Source: Streptomyces sp. B1I3
GTDB lineage: Bacteria; Actinomycetota; Actinomycetes; Streptomycetales; Streptomycetaceae
Assembly: GCF_030816615.1 (NCBI RefSeq)
Contig: NZ_JAUSYD010000001.1
Location: 5,602,501 to 5,666,500, forward strand
DNA: 64,000 nucleotides
Direction of reading: 5' to 3'
The notes under the pieces were generated by a model, which did no database searches, was not told the origin of the DNA, and saw only the letters and a list, made by a program, of their open reading frames with translations. Made by a program: the position numbers and the translations under genes. Of the stretch, positions 42,081-52,563 are shown in pieces (position 1 is the stretch's first letter; each line of letters begins with the position of its first letter).

Positions 42081-42433
42081 GCGGCCCCGGGTCGTCCGTA
42101 CGGGCCCACTGGTCATCCCCGCCGCGGCCGTCTGCCCGGAGACCCCGCTGCAGTGCCCCTGCGCGCGGTGCTCGATGGGGATTTCCCGGGCGTCGCCGAG
42201 TACGCCGCCGATGGTGTGCAGCTCCACGCAGTAGTGCGGGTGGGCGGGGTGGGCCGGGGCTGTCCCGGTCCATGGCGGGCGACGTCGGGGAAGGGCTGGG
42301 CCGTCCGTTCGCACACCCTCGTTCTGCCGGTCATGCGGCGGCGCCCGGTCGGGGAGCCGTCGGTGAGCCGAGCCCTTTGGCCTCGCGGCATCCCCAGGAT
42401 GCGTTCCGGCAGTGGCCGGGGGACCGTGGTGGC
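42081..42433. other. intergenic stretch, no gene recognised
   Basis: About 350 bases between the SRPBCC gene and the next small gene. Long open frames exist on both strands, as expected at this G+C content, but none shows start, ribosome-binding site or family features. Confidence 0.5.
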
Positions 42434-42649
42434 ATGGCCGGGCACCCACCTGTGATCGTGTTCCCGCCCTCCTCGACCGGTGGACGGCGGGTGACCGTGC
42501 ACGGGCAGATCGTCGGGCTGGCGCACGGGCGCGGTGACGTGGCGTCCTTCCTGCGAAGGGCGGGGCTGGCCGAGGGGGTCGAGGGGATCGATCTCGACCG
42601 GCCGGAGTTGATCGAGTGGCGAGGCGGGGACCTCGACACCTGGAGGTGA
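42434..42649 (+). CDS. small conserved Streptomyces protein
   Basis: Protein of 71 residues with a pattern I recall from many small Streptomyces proteins: PPVIVFPPSSTGGRRVTVHGQ, GLAHGRGDVASFLRRAGL and an ending in ELIEWRGGDLDTWR. The fold looks like a beta-hairpin plus helix; the function is unknown. ATG 42434 is the start. Its last codons are the first unit of a tandem DNA repeat that continues past the stop. Confidence 0.7.
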   Translation: MAGHPPVIVFPPSSTGGRRVTVHGQIVGLAHGRGDVASFLRRAGLAEGVEGIDLDRPELIEWRGGDLDTWR

Positions 42650-42738
42650 CGTGGCGGACCTCGACACCTGGAGGTGACGTGGCGGGGACCTCGGCACCCG
42701 GAGATGACGTGGCGGACCTCGACACCTGGAGATGACCC
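42623..42738. repeat. four tandem 30/28-bp repeats spanning a stop codon
   Basis: Units at 42623-42652, 42653-42680, 42681-42710 and 42711-42738 alternate 30, 28, 30 and 28 bp around ACCTCGACACCTGGAGGTGA. The first unit encodes the last residues and stop of the 71-residue protein; the others repeat that end outside the frame. Confidence 0.9.
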
Positions 42739-43194
42739 GATGAGGCCTCGTCGAGCGGCCCGTGGTGAGTCGTCCCCGCAGCATCCTCGGCGTCCTACGC
42801 GGCCGGCGGGCCGGCACCTGACGAGACGGCGGCGGGCGCTCGTCCCGGACCCGTGGTGAACCGGCTGAGTCGCTGCTGGCGGCGGGTGAGTACGGCCCGG
42901 CTTCCGGAGCGGTACTCCGCAACTCCCTGTGCCGCACGCCTTCCTCACGGTTTCACCCTTCACCTGCTGTGTCCGGGCCGTCGTCCGGGCGGCCCCGACT
43001 CCGACGAACAGGGTCGAGCGGGTGGCGCCCACCGTCGACGCGCAGGGCAGGGGCAGGTCGTCACCGTGGGAGCACCCCTGTGCAGGTGGTGTGTCACCCG
43101 TAGGGGCGCGCCCGGGTGGTGGCCTCCGGCGTCGTCGCACAGGGTCGGATCTGCCCGCATCGGTGCGGGGCCGTCCGTCGAGTGGAGAAGTCCC
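42739..43194. other. intergenic stretch, no gene recognised
   Basis: About 455 bases before the DUF7144 gene. No convincing gene, RNA or clear hairpin was seen. It presumably contains the promoter of the 43195-45016 pair. Confidence 0.5.
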
Positions 43195-43629
43195 ATGGCC
43201 CAGTCAGCATCCGCACCCGGATCCTCCCGGCCCCCCGCTTCCGACCCGCGCAGTCCCTGGGCGGCCAGTGGGGTGACGTTCGCCGGGGTCCTGCTCCTGG
43301 TCGACGGCATCCTCGCCGTTGTCAAGGGGATCGCGGGTATCGCGTCCGACGACGTGTACACGCGCATCAACAACTACACGTTCAAGTTCGACGTCACCGC
43401 CTGGGGATGGATCCACCTGGTCCTCGGGGTGATCCTGGTGTGCGTCGGATGGGGCATCCTCAAGGGCGCGGCCTGGGCCTGGGGCGTGGGCATCGGGCTG
43501 GCCGCGCTGAATCTGATCGCCAACTTCATCTGGCTTCCGTACCAGCCGGTGTGGGCGGTCATCTCCGTCGCGATCGACGTCTTCGTGATCTGGGCCCTGT
43601 GCACCAACCGGTCGAAGCCGGTCATCTGA
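43195..43629 (+). CDS. DUF7144-type four-helix membrane protein
   Basis: Protein of 144 residues. A Ser/Pro-rich cytosolic N-terminus is followed by four transmembrane helices (GVTFAGVLLLVDGILAVVKG; WIHLVLGVILVCVGWGIL; GVGIGLAALNLIANFIWLPY; AVISVAIDVFVIWALC). The YTFKFDVTAWGWIHL loop is typical of this Streptomyces membrane family. ATG 43195 follows GTGGAGAAG. The DUF1254 gene starts two bases after its stop, so the two are co-transcribed. Function unknown. Confidence 0.88.
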   Translation: MAQSASAPGSSRPPASDPRSPWAASGVTFAGVLLLVDGILAVVKGIAGIASDDVYTRINNYTFKFDVTAWGWIHLVLGVILVCVGWGILKGAAWAWGVGIGLAALNLIANFIWLPYQPVWAVISVAIDVFVIWALCTNRSKPVI

Positions 43630-43630
43630 C

Positions 43631-45016
43631 GTGCAGCCGGGGCGAGGCGGCCGGGAGCCGGACGCGATCACGGCGCTGGCGGCCGAGGCGTACGTCTACG
43701 GGTCCCCGCTCGTCCGCCAGCTGTCGGCCGTGCAGGCCCGTCTCCAGGAGGGCTTCGGGGCACTGGGGCCCGCGCCGTTCAACGACTTCGCCCACGCGAG
43801 CGGGCCGGCCACTCCCGGCACACACGTCCCGTTGGCCCCGGCGGACCTCGTCGACGCGCTCGCCCAGCTCGACCTGTCCGGGGGGCCCGTCAGGTTGCAC
43901 GTCCCGGATACCGGCGGGGCGTACTACGTCCTGCAGTTCGTCGACGCGTGGGGCAACGTCTTCGCCTACCTCGGCACCCGTGCCACCGGGACGGGCGAGG
44001 GGGACTGGCTGATCGTGCCGCCGGGCTGGGCAGGCACCGTGCCCGATGTCGTGTCGGGGGTGATCGACGCGCCCACCTCCGTCGTCTCCGTCGTCGGCCG
44101 CCTCGCGTGCGACGGGCCCGGGGACATGGTCCGGGTCAGGGCGCTCCAGCAGGAGCTCACCCTCACACATCTGGGCGACCGCGCCCACCGGACCGGGCTC
44201 CCGGCGACCGAGTCCGGGGTGCCCGGGGAACTGCGGTTCTTCGAGGAGCTGCGGGTGTGGATGGGTGACTTCCCGCCCGCCGCCGCCGATCGCGCCTACC
44301 AGGACCGCTTCCAGCCCCTGGGACTCCTGGAGGAGGGCATTTCGCCGTACGTGTCGGCCGGGGCCGGCCTCGTGCGCGCGCTGGGCCGGGGGCTCGCGCT
44401 GGGCAGGCTGCGCGTGGAGCAGGCGGCCCGCCGGACCGCGGTCGTGGCCGACGGGCCGTCGGGCAGCTGGCAGACGGTTCCTCACCTGCGCGACTACAAC
44501 CTGGACCACTTCGGCGTCGGCACGATCGGCTCGCCGGAGTGGACCGTTCCCGATCGTGAGGCGTCGTACCTGGTCAGGGCGGTGGCGGCCCGGCGGGGGC
44601 GCTGGCTGCCCCATGGGTACGAGGCGGTGTACGCGCACACCTCCCGTGACTCCCGGGGGCGCCCGCTCGGCGGAGACCACAGTTATGTGCTGCGCCTCGC
44701 GGAGCCGCCACCGGTCCGGGCCTTCTGGTCGCTGACCGTGTACGACACCCCTGGGGGCCACCTGGTCGCGAACGCGGCGGACCGGTACGCGGTCGGGGAC
44801 CGCACGCCCGGCCTCGTCCGCGGAGCCGACGGCTCGCTGGTGCTGCACCTGTCGGCGGAGCGGCCGGTGGACCCGGTCGGAGCGGCGAACTGGTTGCCGG
44901 TACCAGCAGGTGGCTTCCGGCCGGTGCTGCGGCTTCACCTCCCTGACCAGGCCGTTCTCGACGGTAGTTATGTCATCCCGTCACTCGAGCGGCTCGTGGA
45001 CCGGCGGGAAGCGTAG
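43631..45016 (+). CDS. DUF1254/DUF1214 domain protein
   Basis: Protein of 461 residues of the widespread DUF1254-DUF1214 type. The N-terminal AITALAAEAYVYGSPLVRQ and YYVLQFVDAWGNVFAYLGTR belong to DUF1254; the C-terminal FWSLTVYDTPGGHLVANAADRYAVGDRT and GAANWLPVPAGGFRPVLRLHLP belong to DUF1214. No signal peptide is seen, unlike many Gram-negative members. The start is GTG 43631 immediately after the membrane-protein stop. The molecular function is not established. Confidence 0.9.
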   Translation: MQPGRGGREPDAITALAAEAYVYGSPLVRQLSAVQARLQEGFGALGPAPFNDFAHASGPATPGTHVPLAPADLVDALAQLDLSGGPVRLHVPDTGGAYYVLQFVDAWGNVFAYLGTRATGTGEGDWLIVPPGWAGTVPDVVSGVIDAPTSVVSVVGRLACDGPGDMVRVRALQQELTLTHLGDRAHRTGLPATESGVPGELRFFEELRVWMGDFPPAAADRAYQDRFQPLGLLEEGISPYVSAGAGLVRALGRGLALGRLRVEQAARRTAVVADGPSGSWQTVPHLRDYNLDHFGVGTIGSPEWTVPDREASYLVRAVAARRGRWLPHGYEAVYAHTSRDSRGRPLGGDHSYVLRLAEPPPVRAFWSLTVYDTPGGHLVANAADRYAVGDRTPGLVRGADGSLVLHLSAERPVDPVGAANWLPVPAGGFRPVLRLHLPDQAVLDGSYVIPSLERLVDRREA

Positions 45017-45058
45017 GTCCGCAGGCGCGTTGTCAGTGGCGCGTCGCACAATTGAGGC

Positions 45059-45280
45059 ATGTGCCGCAGCATCAAGACGCTTCGCCCGCCCGCCATCCCG
45101 GAAGAGGCCACCGAGGAGGACATGAGAGCCGCAGCTCTGCAGTACGTGCGCAAGGTGTCGGGCTTCCGCGCGCCCGCCGCGCACAACCAGGAGGTCTTCG
45201 ACCGGGCCGTCGACGAGATCGCCGAGGCGACGCGGCGCCTGCTGGACGACCTGGAGGTACGGGGCGCCGCCCGGGTCTGA
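45059..45280 (+). CDS. DUF2277 domain protein
   Basis: Small protein of 73 residues with the family opening CRSIKTLRPP and the helix ALQYVRKVSGFRAPAAHNQEVFDRAVDEIA. DUF2277 proteins are short, conserved across bacteria and of unknown role; the invariant Cys2 suggests a metal or redox function. It lies 42 bases after the DUF1254 gene. Confidence 0.92.
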   Translation: MCRSIKTLRPPAIPEEATEEDMRAAALQYVRKVSGFRAPAAHNQEVFDRAVDEIAEATRRLLDDLEVRGAARV

Positions 45281-45316
45281 CAGGGCCGGTTCAGGGGGCC
45301 GGGGACCGGCCGGGCG

Positions 45317-45976
45317 TCAGGAGCCCGCCGGGGCTCCGGCGGGTGCAGGCTGCCCGGAGTGGGCGGGCCGGCGGACGACGAGCGCCGCCAGGGAGCCCGC
45401 CAGGAACAGGGCGAGCACCGACACGGCCGTGCCCAGCCAGCCTGCGCCGAGCCACTGACCGCCGAAGTAGCCGAGGCCCACGCTGTACACCGCCCAGGCC
45501 ACCCCCGCCAGGGCCGACCACGGCAGGAAGTCCTTCGCCCTGCGGTGAGCGGCGCCCGCGCCCAGCGACACGACCGAGCGCCCGGCCGGGGCGAAGCGGG
45601 CGATGACGACGAGGACACCGCCGCCACGGCTGAGGGCCGCGCCGAGGCGCTGCTGCGCGGTGGTCAGGCGGCGGGAGCGTGCGATGGCCCGCTCCAGGCG
45701 GTCGCCGCCTCGCCAGGCGAGGCGGTACGCGACGAGGTCGCCCAGTACGGAGGCGGTGGCCGCGCAGAGGGTCAGGGCGAGCAGGGAGGGCACCTGACGG
45801 GTGGCTTCGCCGGCCGCCGACGTGACCGTCGTCGTGCTCGCCGCGGCAGCCGTGGCCGCCGTGATCACCAGTACTCCGCTCGGCAGGACGGGCAGGAAGA
45901 CGTCCAGAAGTACCGAGAGGGCGACCACTGCGTAGATCCATGGGCTGCCTGTGAGCGCACCCACACTCTCGAGCAC
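45317..45976 (-). CDS. DedA family membrane protein
   Basis: Integral membrane protein of 219 residues. The DedA (VTT) features are an N-terminal re-entrant region (PVLPSGVLVITAATAAAA), the conserved FAPAGRSVVSLGAGAAHR near the middle corresponding to the F-x-R-x(3)-P-G-like motif (altered here), and PWSALAGVAWAVYSVGLGYFGG. DedA proteins act in membrane lipid and envelope homeostasis, some as undecaprenyl-phosphate flippases. Start is GTG 45976. Convergent with the DUF2277 gene. Confidence 0.87.
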   Translation of the reverse strand: MLESVGALTGSPWIYAVVALSVLLDVFLPVLPSGVLVITAATAAAASTTTVTSAAGEATRQVPSLLALTLCAATASVLGDLVAYRLAWRGGDRLERAIARSRRLTTAQQRLGAALSRGGGVLVVIARFAPAGRSVVSLGAGAAHRRAKDFLPWSALAGVAWAVYSVGLGYFGGQWLGAGWLGTAVSVLALFLAGSLAALVVRRPAHSGQPAPAGAPAGS

Positions 45977-46194
45977 TTTCTACTCCCCGTTCCCGTGTCA
46001 CCGTGTCAACGCCGCGACGTCGCAGGGGAGCGGCAGGAGCGGCAGGGCCAGCGATCCAGAGTACGCCTCCGGTTCACCCGGGCTCTGCCCGGTGGCGGGC
46101 GATGTCGCGCAGGTCACGTGCCCCCCGGGCCGCACGCCCCGGCCCCTGGAGACGGGGCGCCGGGACGTGCGGGCCGGGGTGGTGCGCCGGCCGG

Positions 46195-46653
46195 TCAGAC
46201 CGAGACGGCCGGTGCCTGTTCGTGGGAGGCCCTCTCCTCGCGCGCGGAGCCGTCGCGTGAGGAGAACAGCCGGTCGACGGCCAGGGCGCCGGGGCCGGTG
46301 AAGACCAGCAGGAGGAACGCCCAGCAGAAGACGGCCGAGGCCTCGCCGCCGTTCTGCAGGGGGAACAGCGATTCGGGCTGGTGAACCTTGAAGTACGCGT
46401 ACGCCATCGAACCCGAGGAGATGAGAGCCGCGAGCCGGGTGCCGAGGCCGAGGGCGACCAGGGCGCCGCCGACGAGCTGGATCACGGCCGCGTACCAGCC
46501 CGGCCACGTGCCCGCGGGGATGGAGCCGCCACCCATGGCGCCGCCGAGAACCCCGAAGAGGGACGCGGCGCCATGGCAGGCGAACAGGAATCCTATGACG
46601 ACACGGAAAAGGCCGAGTGCGTACGGTTGTGCCCGATTCAGATGCGTGAACAT
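46195..46653 (-). CDS. DoxX family membrane protein
   Basis: Four-helix membrane protein of 152 residues. The opening YALGLFRVVIGFLFACHGAASLFG and QLVGGALVALGLGTRLAALISSG match DoxX. In mycobacteria a DoxX relative forms an oxidoreductase complex with SodA and SseA, but here no such partner lies nearby. The ATG is preceded by GGAGGG. The last 25 residues are polar and cytosolic. Confidence 0.9.
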   Translation of the reverse strand: MFTHLNRAQPYALGLFRVVIGFLFACHGAASLFGVLGGAMGGGSIPAGTWPGWYAAVIQLVGGALVALGLGTRLAALISSGSMAYAYFKVHQPESLFPLQNGGEASAVFCWAFLLLVFTGPGALAVDRLFSSRDGSAREERASHEQAPAVSV

Positions 46654-46760
46654 GGGGGAGGGCTCCTTCGGCTGGGGACATGAACCGATCGGGCCCTCAG
46701 GTTAGGGATGCCTCAGTAGTGCTTGCAACTTCAACATTCTGTTCAGTGGCCGGAACTCGC

Positions 46761-48449
<1,689 letters not shown>

Positions 48450-48642
48450 GTGTGCCCTCCTCGCGTCGCCGTGACCGGTCACTCCGAACGGGCGGTTGCC
48501 GTGGCCGGTGGCTCCGGCGGCCGCTTCGTGACCGGTGGCTCCGTAGGGTACGGAACGACGGAGGAGGGCGGGTAGCCGCCACCGGGTGGTCCCGGTGTCC
48601 CACTGAGGGACGGGGTGGACCGCGAGGCGGGCCGGTGGCGGA

Positions 48643-49287
48643 TCAGCAGCCGTTCAGCACGGACTGCAGGGCGCTCTTCTCGGTGGAGTCGACGCTGAGG
48701 CCGTAGTAGTGCTTCACGTGCACCCAGGCGCGTACGTACGTGCAGCGGTAGGCGGTGCGCGAGGGCAGCCACTCGCCCGGGTCCTGGTCGCTCTTGGACT
48801 GGTTGACGTTGTCCGTGACGGCGATGAGCTGAGGCCGGGTCAGGTCGTTCGCGAAGGACTGGCGCCGGGCCGTGGTCCAGCTGCTCGCTCCGGAGCGCCA
48901 CGCCTCGGCGAGCGGGACCATGTGGTCGATGTCCAGATCGGCCGCGGCCGTCCAGGTCGCTCCGTCGTACTGCGAGTACCAACTTCCGCCGGTGGCGGCG
49001 CAGGCGGAGTCCTGGACGACGCCGGTGCCGTCCCGCTTCAGCACCACCTCGCGGGTGTTGCAGGCACCGGACTGCGTGATCCAGTGCGGGAACTTGTCAC
49101 GGCTGTAGCCGGACGAGGAGCCCTCGGTGGCGACGGTGAGCTCGCCCAGATACGTACGGGCGGTCGAGGCGCTGACCGGAGTGGGCATCGCGGCCTGGGC
49201 GGTCGGGGCCGTGAGGAGCCCGGTGGTGGCTGCGAGTGCGGCGGAGGCGGCGGCGACGGCTATGCGACGCGCGTAGATACCGGACAT
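48643..49287 (-). CDS. secreted HNH-type nuclease (DUF1524 family)
   Basis: Exported protein of 214 residues. The signal peptide (ARRIAVAAASAALAATTGLL ... AQA) is cleaved near residue 32. The mature part has the DUF1524 / HNH signature with DLDIDHMVPLAEAWRSGAS, the downstream ANDLTRPQLIAVTDNVNQSK and DPGEWLP, the pattern of secreted GmrSD-C-like nucleases. Four cysteines (ACNTR, SACAAT, YRCTY, LNGC) may form disulfides. ATG 49287 follows AAGGGAG. It probably degrades environmental DNA for nutrition or competition. Confidence 0.92.
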   Translation of the reverse strand: MSGIYARRIAVAAASAALAATTGLLTAPTAQAAMPTPVSASTARTYLGELTVATEGSSSGYSRDKFPHWITQSGACNTREVVLKRDGTGVVQDSACAATGGSWYSQYDGATWTAAADLDIDHMVPLAEAWRSGASSWTTARRQSFANDLTRPQLIAVTDNVNQSKSDQDPGEWLPSRTAYRCTYVRAWVHVKHYYGLSVDSTEKSALQSVLNGC

Positions 49288-49561
49288 GCGAACTCCCTTG
49301 ACGTGGGGGGATGTCGAGCGGACGACCAGCGACCGCGCCATCGTGTCGGCGCAGGGTTTCCGCCGCATGGTCGTCAGGTAACAGAGTGGCGACATGCGCA
49401 CGTCACATCAAGGGGTAGGACGATGGCTCTGACGTTCAGTCCGAAGACTGTTCGATCAGGCGAACTGACGAGCCCGCAGGTGAGGGGCGGAGGACCGTAC
49501 GGTGACGCGTCCGGCGGGTGGGCCGGGGCGTGGGTGTCCCCAGCGGTCCTATGGTGGCCGC

Positions 49562-50296
49562 GTGCTGCTTCCGGTCACCCTCACGCTCGGCACCGTGCTC
49601 GCCCTCCTCCTGGCGTTCGCCGCCGCCGTGGCCGCAGCGGCCTCGCTCGGCCGGTCGCGCGAGATCGTCGTCGCCGGTGTACGGGCAGCGGTCCAACTCG
49701 CCGCCGTCTCCCTGCTCATCGGCTGGGTGGTGCGCTCCCCGGCGCCGATGCTCGGCTTCCTGGCGCTGATGTTCACGGTCGCGGTGCGGACCGCCGGGCG
49801 GCGGATCACGTCCAACCGGACCTGGTGGTGGGCCGCGCTACCGATCGGCGCCGGAGTCGTGCCCGTGGTCGTCGCGCTGCTGCTCACCGGGCTCGTCCCC
49901 GTGACCGGGATCGCGCTGATCCCCGTCACGGGAATCCTCATCGGCGGCGCGCTCACCGCGACCGTGCTCGGCGGGCGGCGTGCGCTGGACGAACTCGGCA
50001 CCCGATGGGGCGAGGTCGAAGCAGGTATGGCGCTGGGGCTGCTGGACCGGGACGCCCGGCTTGAGGTCACCCGCCCGGCGGCGTCCGACGCGTTGCTGCC
50101 GGGCCTGGACCAGACCCGGACCGTGGGGCTCGTCACCCTGCCCGGCGCGTTCGTGGGCATGCTGCTGGGCGGCGCCTCGCCGGTGGAGGCGGGCGCCGTG
50201 CAACTGTTCGTCCTGGTGGCGCTGATGGCGGTGCAGGCGGTGGCCGTCGCGCTCGTGCTGGAACTGGTGGCGCGAGGGCGGCTGCACCGGCGGTGA
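49562..50296 (+). CDS. FetB-like ABC transporter permease (UPF0014)
   Basis: Membrane permease of 244 residues with six to seven helices. The family segments are GVRAAVQLAAVSLLIGWVV, LTGLVPVTGIALIPVTGILIGGALTATVLG and TRTVGLVTLPGAFVGMLLGG. FetB works with the ATPase FetA in iron or metal export; no ATPase gene is adjacent, so it may pair with one elsewhere. GTG 49562 gives the usual hydrophobic N-terminus; upstream GTG 49502 would add an unlikely Gly/Arg leader. Confidence 0.86.
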   Translation: MLLPVTLTLGTVLALLLAFAAAVAAAASLGRSREIVVAGVRAAVQLAAVSLLIGWVVRSPAPMLGFLALMFTVAVRTAGRRITSNRTWWWAALPIGAGVVPVVVALLLTGLVPVTGIALIPVTGILIGGALTATVLGGRRALDELGTRWGEVEAGMALGLLDRDARLEVTRPAASDALLPGLDQTRTVGLVTLPGAFVGMLLGGASPVEAGAVQLFVLVALMAVQAVAVALVLELVARGRLHRR

Positions 50297-50348
50297 GGGG
50301 TGTGCGGGAGAGGAGCGGCCCGGTCAGGTGCGCGCAGGTGCCTTCGGG

Positions 50349-50423
50349 TGCCGTACGGCGGCATGGCGCGGGGCTGCCGTACGGCGGCAGGCGGGAGCTG
50401 GTTCGGGCTGCCGTACGGCGGCA
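50349..50423. repeat. three copies of TGCCGTACGGCGGCA between convergent genes
   Basis: The 15-base sequence occurs exactly at 50349-50363, 50375-50389 and 50409-50423. Its core GCCGTACGGC is a perfect palindrome. It lies between the permease and HAD stop codons. Confidence 0.9.
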
Positions 50424-50461
50424 GACGGCCCGGGGTCGCGTGTGGCGGCCCGGCAGACTGC

Positions 50462-51124
50462 CTACCGTGCGGCGACGTGCAGGCGGATCGAGCCGTCCGC
50501 GACCGCCTCCACCCGCAGCTGCGTCAAGTCGTCGACGTGCGCGTCGGGGGAGAGGGCGGCGGCGCGGGGGCCGACGCCCACGATCCGCATACCGGCCGCC
50601 CGGCCCGCCGCGATGCCCGCCTCGGAGTCCTCGAACACGATGCAGTCCGCCGGGTCGAAGCCCAGCTCGGCCGCGCCCTTGAGGAAGCCCTCGGGGTCCG
50701 GCTTGCTGGCGCCGACCAGTTCGGCCGTGACGCGCGTCTCCGGCATCGGGAGGGCGGCGGCCGTCATCCTGGCCTGGGCGAGCGCCTCGTCGGCCGAGGT
50801 CACGAGGGCGTGCGGCAGCGCGGCGATCGCGGCCATGAACGCGGTGGCGCCGCCGATGGGTACGACGCCCTCGGTGTCCGCGGTCTCCTCCGCGAGCATG
50901 ATCCGGTTCTCCGCGTGGTTCTGCTCCATGGGGCGGTCCGGCAGGAGGGCGGCCATCGTGGCGTACCCCTGGCGCCCGTGCACCACCTTGAGGGCCGCCT
51001 CGGGGTCGAGCCCCTGGCGCAGCGCCCACCGGCGCCAGCAGCGCTCCACCACCGCGTCGGAGTTCACGAGGGTGCCGTCCATGTCCAGCAGGAGGGCACG
51101 GGCTTCGAGGACGGTGGCCGACAT
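50462..51124 (-). CDS. HAD-IA family hydrolase (sugar phosphatase-like)
   Basis: Haloacid-dehalogenase hydrolase of 220 residues. Motif I LLLDMDGTLVNSD, motif II ALVTSADEAL, motif III lysine in LVGASKPDPEGFLKGA and motif IV VFEDSEAGIAAGRAAGM are complete. The helical cap and the ALPHALVTSA pattern resemble GPP1/DOG-type sugar phosphatases. ATG 51124 is chosen; the frame stays open upstream. It stands alone on the minus strand. Confidence 0.92.
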   Translation of the reverse strand: MSATVLEARALLLDMDGTLVNSDAVVERCWRRWALRQGLDPEAALKVVHGRQGYATMAALLPDRPMEQNHAENRIMLAEETADTEGVVPIGGATAFMAAIAALPHALVTSADEALAQARMTAAALPMPETRVTAELVGASKPDPEGFLKGAAELGFDPADCIVFEDSEAGIAAGRAAGMRIVGVGPRAAALSPDAHVDDLTQLRVEAVADGSIRLHVAAR

Positions 51125-51339
51125 CGGCAGGCTCCAGGGCGCGGGGGGAGTGCGTACGGACACGCGGGTGCGGGGCTGAGCGGGCACACGGGTGCGAATC
51201 GGAAAACAAGCAGCCCCGCCCGCCGGTCAGGGAGAACGGGCGGAGGCTACTTTGTTTCTCTACGGTACAAAAAGGTGCGCCGGAACGCCAATCCCGCAGG
51301 CCGGGACCCCTTCGGCCCCCTCGGAGGCGGGCGCTTCCC

Positions 51340-52431
51340 TCAGGACCGGCGTCCCGTTCCCGTCGTCTGCGCCTCCAGTGCGCGGCGGGTCTCCGGCCCG
51401 TACACGCCCGGCGGGTCGCTCCGGACCGAGACCCACCGCTGGAAGTCGCTGACAGCGGCCTCCACCCGGCTCGAGTAGTCGGCGTCCGCCGGCCCCCGGT
51501 AGACCCAGATCTCCTGCATCCGGCGCTGGAGCTCGGCCACCTCGGGCCCGCTGTCGCCGCGCCGCAGAGTGGTCCCGGTGTCCGGGGCGGGTGGCGGCGT
51601 GACCGGTGCCGTCTCGGGGGCGGCCTGCGACGCGGACGCCGAGGGGGACGGTGTCCTGGGAGTGGTGGCCGAGGGGGATGCCGACGGGCTCGTCGACGGT
51701 GAGGCGGAGGCGGAGGCCGACGCCGACGCGGAGGCCGAGGGGGACGGGGTGGGCGAGGGGGAGCCGGACGGGGTCCCGGACACCGAGGCGGCCGGTTCGT
51801 CGCTCGTGTCCGGAATGCTCGTGCTGAGCTCGGGCAGGGCCTCCTCGTCCCGGTCGCCGCCGTCGAAGAGACCGCCGGCGAACGCCGCCGTGCCCACCAC
51901 CACGGCGAGGGCCGCTCCTGCGGCGACGGCGGCGAACGGCCGTCGACGGCGGGGCCGGACGGGGTCGGGGCCGGTACCCGCGTAGTCCACGGCGCTGCGA
52001 CGGCGCGTCTCGTCCGCGGCGGCTGCGGCGCCGGGCAGCGGAGCCTGTGCGTATGACGCGGCACCGGTACCGCCCGCCGTGCCATCACCGTTCGCGCCGG
52101 TTCCGCCCGCCGCACCGCCACCGTTCGCGCCGGTTCCGCCCGGCGCGCTGCCGCCGCCCGCGGGGTCGCCCAGATGGATCGGCATCGTCGTGGCCGCGGC
52201 AGGCGCGGAGTAATCCTGCGTGTCGTCGCTCGTCAGCGTCACGTACGGCCGGATTCGCAGGGGATCGAAGTCCTCCGCCGCGGCCGTCTCGGCCGAGCGT
52301 GCGGCCCGGTACTCCTCACCGGCAGACCGGCCCGAACGGGCCCGGCAGGCACACCTGGGCCCCGTGCCCTCCCCGGGCTCCGGTCTCGCACGCTGCTCGC
52401 CGCCGCACTCCGGGCACATATGTCCGGTCAT
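51340..52431 (-). CDS. membrane protein with peptidoglycan-binding domain and Ser/Pro/Ala-rich linker
   Basis: Protein of 363 residues. A short zinc-ribbon-like head (CPECGGEQ ... RCACRA) is followed by a Gly/Ala-rich cytosolic region, basic residues (RPRRRR) and one transmembrane helix (PFAAVAAGAALAVVVGTAAFAGG). Outside lie about 80 residues of Ser/Pro/Ala/Thr repeats, a wall-spanning stalk, and a C-terminal PG_binding_1 domain (LRRGDSGPEVAELQRRMQEI ... YGPETRRALE). It may sense or tether the cell wall. No enzyme domain is seen. Confidence 0.86.
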   Translation of the reverse strand: MTGHMCPECGGEQRARPEPGEGTGPRCACRARSGRSAGEEYRAARSAETAAAEDFDPLRIRPYVTLTSDDTQDYSAPAAATTMPIHLGDPAGGGSAPGGTGANGGGAAGGTGANGDGTAGGTGAASYAQAPLPGAAAAADETRRRSAVDYAGTGPDPVRPRRRRPFAAVAAGAALAVVVGTAAFAGGLFDGGDRDEEALPELSTSIPDTSDEPAASVSGTPSGSPSPTPSPSASASASASASASPSTSPSASPSATTPRTPSPSASASQAAPETAPVTPPPAPDTGTTLRRGDSGPEVAELQRRMQEIWVYRGPADADYSSRVEAAVSDFQRWVSVRSDPPGVYGPETRRALEAQTTGTGRRS

Positions 52432-52563
52432 CGTGGGTTCCCCTCCCCTTTGAACTGCCTGCGATTATGCAGGCCGCCAAGAAGGACCCCGACGCCCGCA
52501 CCGCCGCTCGGCAGGCCATAACGGGGCACAGCGGCCAGGATGGGGTGAAGCGGATCCGAGGAG

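Noticed and set aside
42623..42738. Possible CRISPR array
   Set aside because: The units are contiguous without spacers and overlap a gene end, so it is a tandem minisatellite. No CRISPR array or cas gene was seen in the window.
51569..51985. Plus-strand Asp/Glu/Gly/Ala-rich frame over the peptidoglycan-binding protein
   Set aside because: It is the mirror of the Ser/Pro/Ala repeat stalk coded on the minus strand.
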